A stretch of 64,000 nt of DNA from Streptomyces collinus (GTDB taxonomy: Bacteria; Actinomycetota; Actinomycetes; Streptomycetales; Streptomycetaceae): positions 3,410,001-3,474,000 of the forward strand of contig NZ_CP133771.1 in NCBI RefSeq assembly GCF_031348265.1, given 5' to 3'. Under the pieces are notes generated by a model that worked only from the letters and a program-made list of their open reading frames with translations, made no database searches and had not been told where the DNA came from. Position numbers and translations under genes: made by a program. Positions 62,983-64,000 of the stretch are shown piece by piece; the stretch's first letter is position 1; every line of letters begins with the position of its first letter.

Positions 62983-63648
62983 TCAGGCCGCGAGCCGCTC
63001 CGCCTCCTCGACCGCTTCTTCCAACGTGTCCACGACAGGTACGCCGACCGCTTCCAGGCTCACCCGGCTGTGTGACCCGCCGGTGTACAGCACGGCCCGG
63101 GCCCCGACATGCAGCGCGGCCACGGCGTCGTCCGCCGCGTCCCCGATCACCACCGTGCGCTCCGGAGCCACCCCGCTCAGCGACGCCAGGTGCCGCACCA
63201 TGTGCTCGGCCTTGCTGCCCCCCGACGGCCCGGTCCGCCCGTCCACCCGTATGAAGTGCGGCTCGATGCCGAACCCGCGCACCAGCGGCACGAGCTCCTC
63301 GTGCACGTACATGCTCAGGATCGACTGGCTGCGCCCCGCCGAGCGCCACCCGGCCAGCAGCTCCACGGCCCCCACCGTCAGCCCGCACGCCGTCCGGTGC
63401 TCGGCGTAGTACCGGTGGAAGACGTCGTCCATCGCCTCCCACTCGGCCTCGGTCGGCAGCCGCCCCATCAGCCGCTCATAGAACTTCGGCACCGGCACGC
63501 AGTACAGCTCCCGGTACTTCTCCAGCGTCAGCGGCTCCAGCCCCAGCTCGGCGAAGGCCGCGTTCGTCGCCCCGATGATCGCGTCGATGTCGTGGAACAG
63601 CGTCCCGTTCCAGTCCCAGACAATGTGCGCGCCCGTCTTCATCCCCAT
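62983..63648 (-). CDS. HAD-superfamily hydrolase
   Basis: The 221-residue phosphatase-like protein has HAD motif I as WDWNGT (D12 nucleophile; the usual Asp two residues on is N14), a helical cap (about 20-95), motif II in SILSMY, a lysine in motif III (GGSKAEHM) and motif IV IGDAADD. The fold is the Gph-like subgroup. The substrate is unknown. The Asn at the acid/base position is a variant that may slow hydrolysis. Starts at 63648 or 63642 are both plausible. Confidence 0.85.
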   Translation of the reverse strand: MGMKTGAHIVWDWNGTLFHDIDAIIGATNAAFAELGLEPLTLEKYRELYCVPVPKFYERLMGRLPTEAEWEAMDDVFHRYYAEHRTACGLTVGAVELLAGWRSAGRSQSILSMYVHEELVPLVRGFGIEPHFIRVDGRTGPSGGSKAEHMVRHLASLSGVAPERTVVIGDAADDAVAALHVGARAVLYTGGSHSRVSLEAVGVPVVDTLEEAVEEAERLAA

Positions 63649-63717
63649 GCCTGAAAACGTACCCGCCCCCACTGACAATCAAGAGGACGGCGCCTCAACG
63701 CGCCCCCGGGAGCCGGT

Positions 63718-64000
63718 TCAGTCCCCGTGCCCGACCAGGTTCGCGATCTCCTGCGTGGCGAACCACAGCAGCTCGTGGTCCTCCGCCCCGTCCACGACGG
63801 ACTGCGCGTCGTCGTCCCCGCCGTCCGCCGCCGGCAGCGCCTCGGCGGCAGCCGTCACATCGGCCTGGGCGTCCGCCGCGTCGACGTGCACCGACGCCGC
63901 CTGGCCCAACGGCACCGCGCCCGCGACCCGCACCTCGCCCGGCGCCGGATCGGGCCCCCGGCCGGGACCCGCGCTCACGGCCCGGTCGGCCACGTCGACG
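63718..64000 (-). CDS. conserved actinobacterial protein (DUF6912-like), 5' part outside window
   Basis: Only the C-terminal 94 codons are inside the window. They read VHVDAADAQADV, then an acidic stretch, and end HELLWFATQEIANLV. This matches my memory of a small conserved streptomycete protein family of unknown function beside the gdh/HAD region. The frame stays open to the right edge, so the gene begins outside. It has no membrane segment in this part. Confidence 0.6.
   Translation of the reverse strand, partial: VDVADRAVSAGPGRGPDPAPGEVRVAGAVPLGQAASVHVDAADAQADVTAAAEALPAADGGDDDAQSVVDGAEDHELLWFATQEIANLVGHGD

Overview
The window is chromosomal DNA of a Streptomyces or close relative. The evidence is the very high GC content, strongly GC-biased third codon positions, frequent GTG and TTG starts, and gene sets typical of the genus: nnaR-narK, a matB-like gene, ssrA-smpB, ftsEX, pkaA/pkaB and a 180-kDa NAD-glutamate dehydrogenase. 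I saw no insertion sequence, prophage, CRISPR array, rRNA or tRNA. The one RNA gene is tmRNA. The right edge cuts a gene.

Left part (1-21 kb). nnaR and narK (nitrate assimilation regulator and transporter) come first. A surface-polysaccharide group on the minus strand follows: a single-pass membrane protein, then a fused deacetylase-glycosyltransferase (MatB/IcaB-IcaA-like), translationally coupled to an IcaC-like acyltransferase. After a LysR regulator, a DUF2637-like pair and an MFS exporter comes an alpha-xylosidase-LacI operon with a perfect palindromic operator. Next are ssrA (tag ANTKRDSQAFTLAA), smpB, an S41 protease, ftsX and ftsE, then a tiny zinc-ribbon membrane protein and a secreted LAETG sortase substrate.

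Middle (21-34 kb). prfB, pkaB and pkaA (two membrane Ser/Thr kinases) face a divergent 1474-residue protein that joins an FHA domain, fourteen tandem 18-residue repeats and an FtsK/EccC-like ATPase. A three-gene sugar ABC importer follows, one permease of which carries a large inserted domain.

Right part (34-57 kb). This is a cell-wall glycopolymer locus. It holds four proteins that join a GT2-like domain to a CDP-glycerol glycerophosphotransferase-like domain (three in tandem), two stand-alone GT2 enzymes, three GT-C membrane glycosyltransferases, a GalE epimerase, a TagG/TagH-type ABC exporter and a GtrA-like flippase. Together these could activate sugars, build a phosphodiester-containing polymer, export it and decorate it outside the cell. 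An ohr/ohrR peroxide pair and a TetR regulator sit inside. In two of the four fusions a key residue or motif is lost: paralogue 3 has Gln for the catalytic-type His, and paralogue 4 has lost the GT2 DxD.

The window ends (57-64 kb) with gdhB, a HAD phosphatase and the C-terminal part of a small conserved actinobacterial protein.
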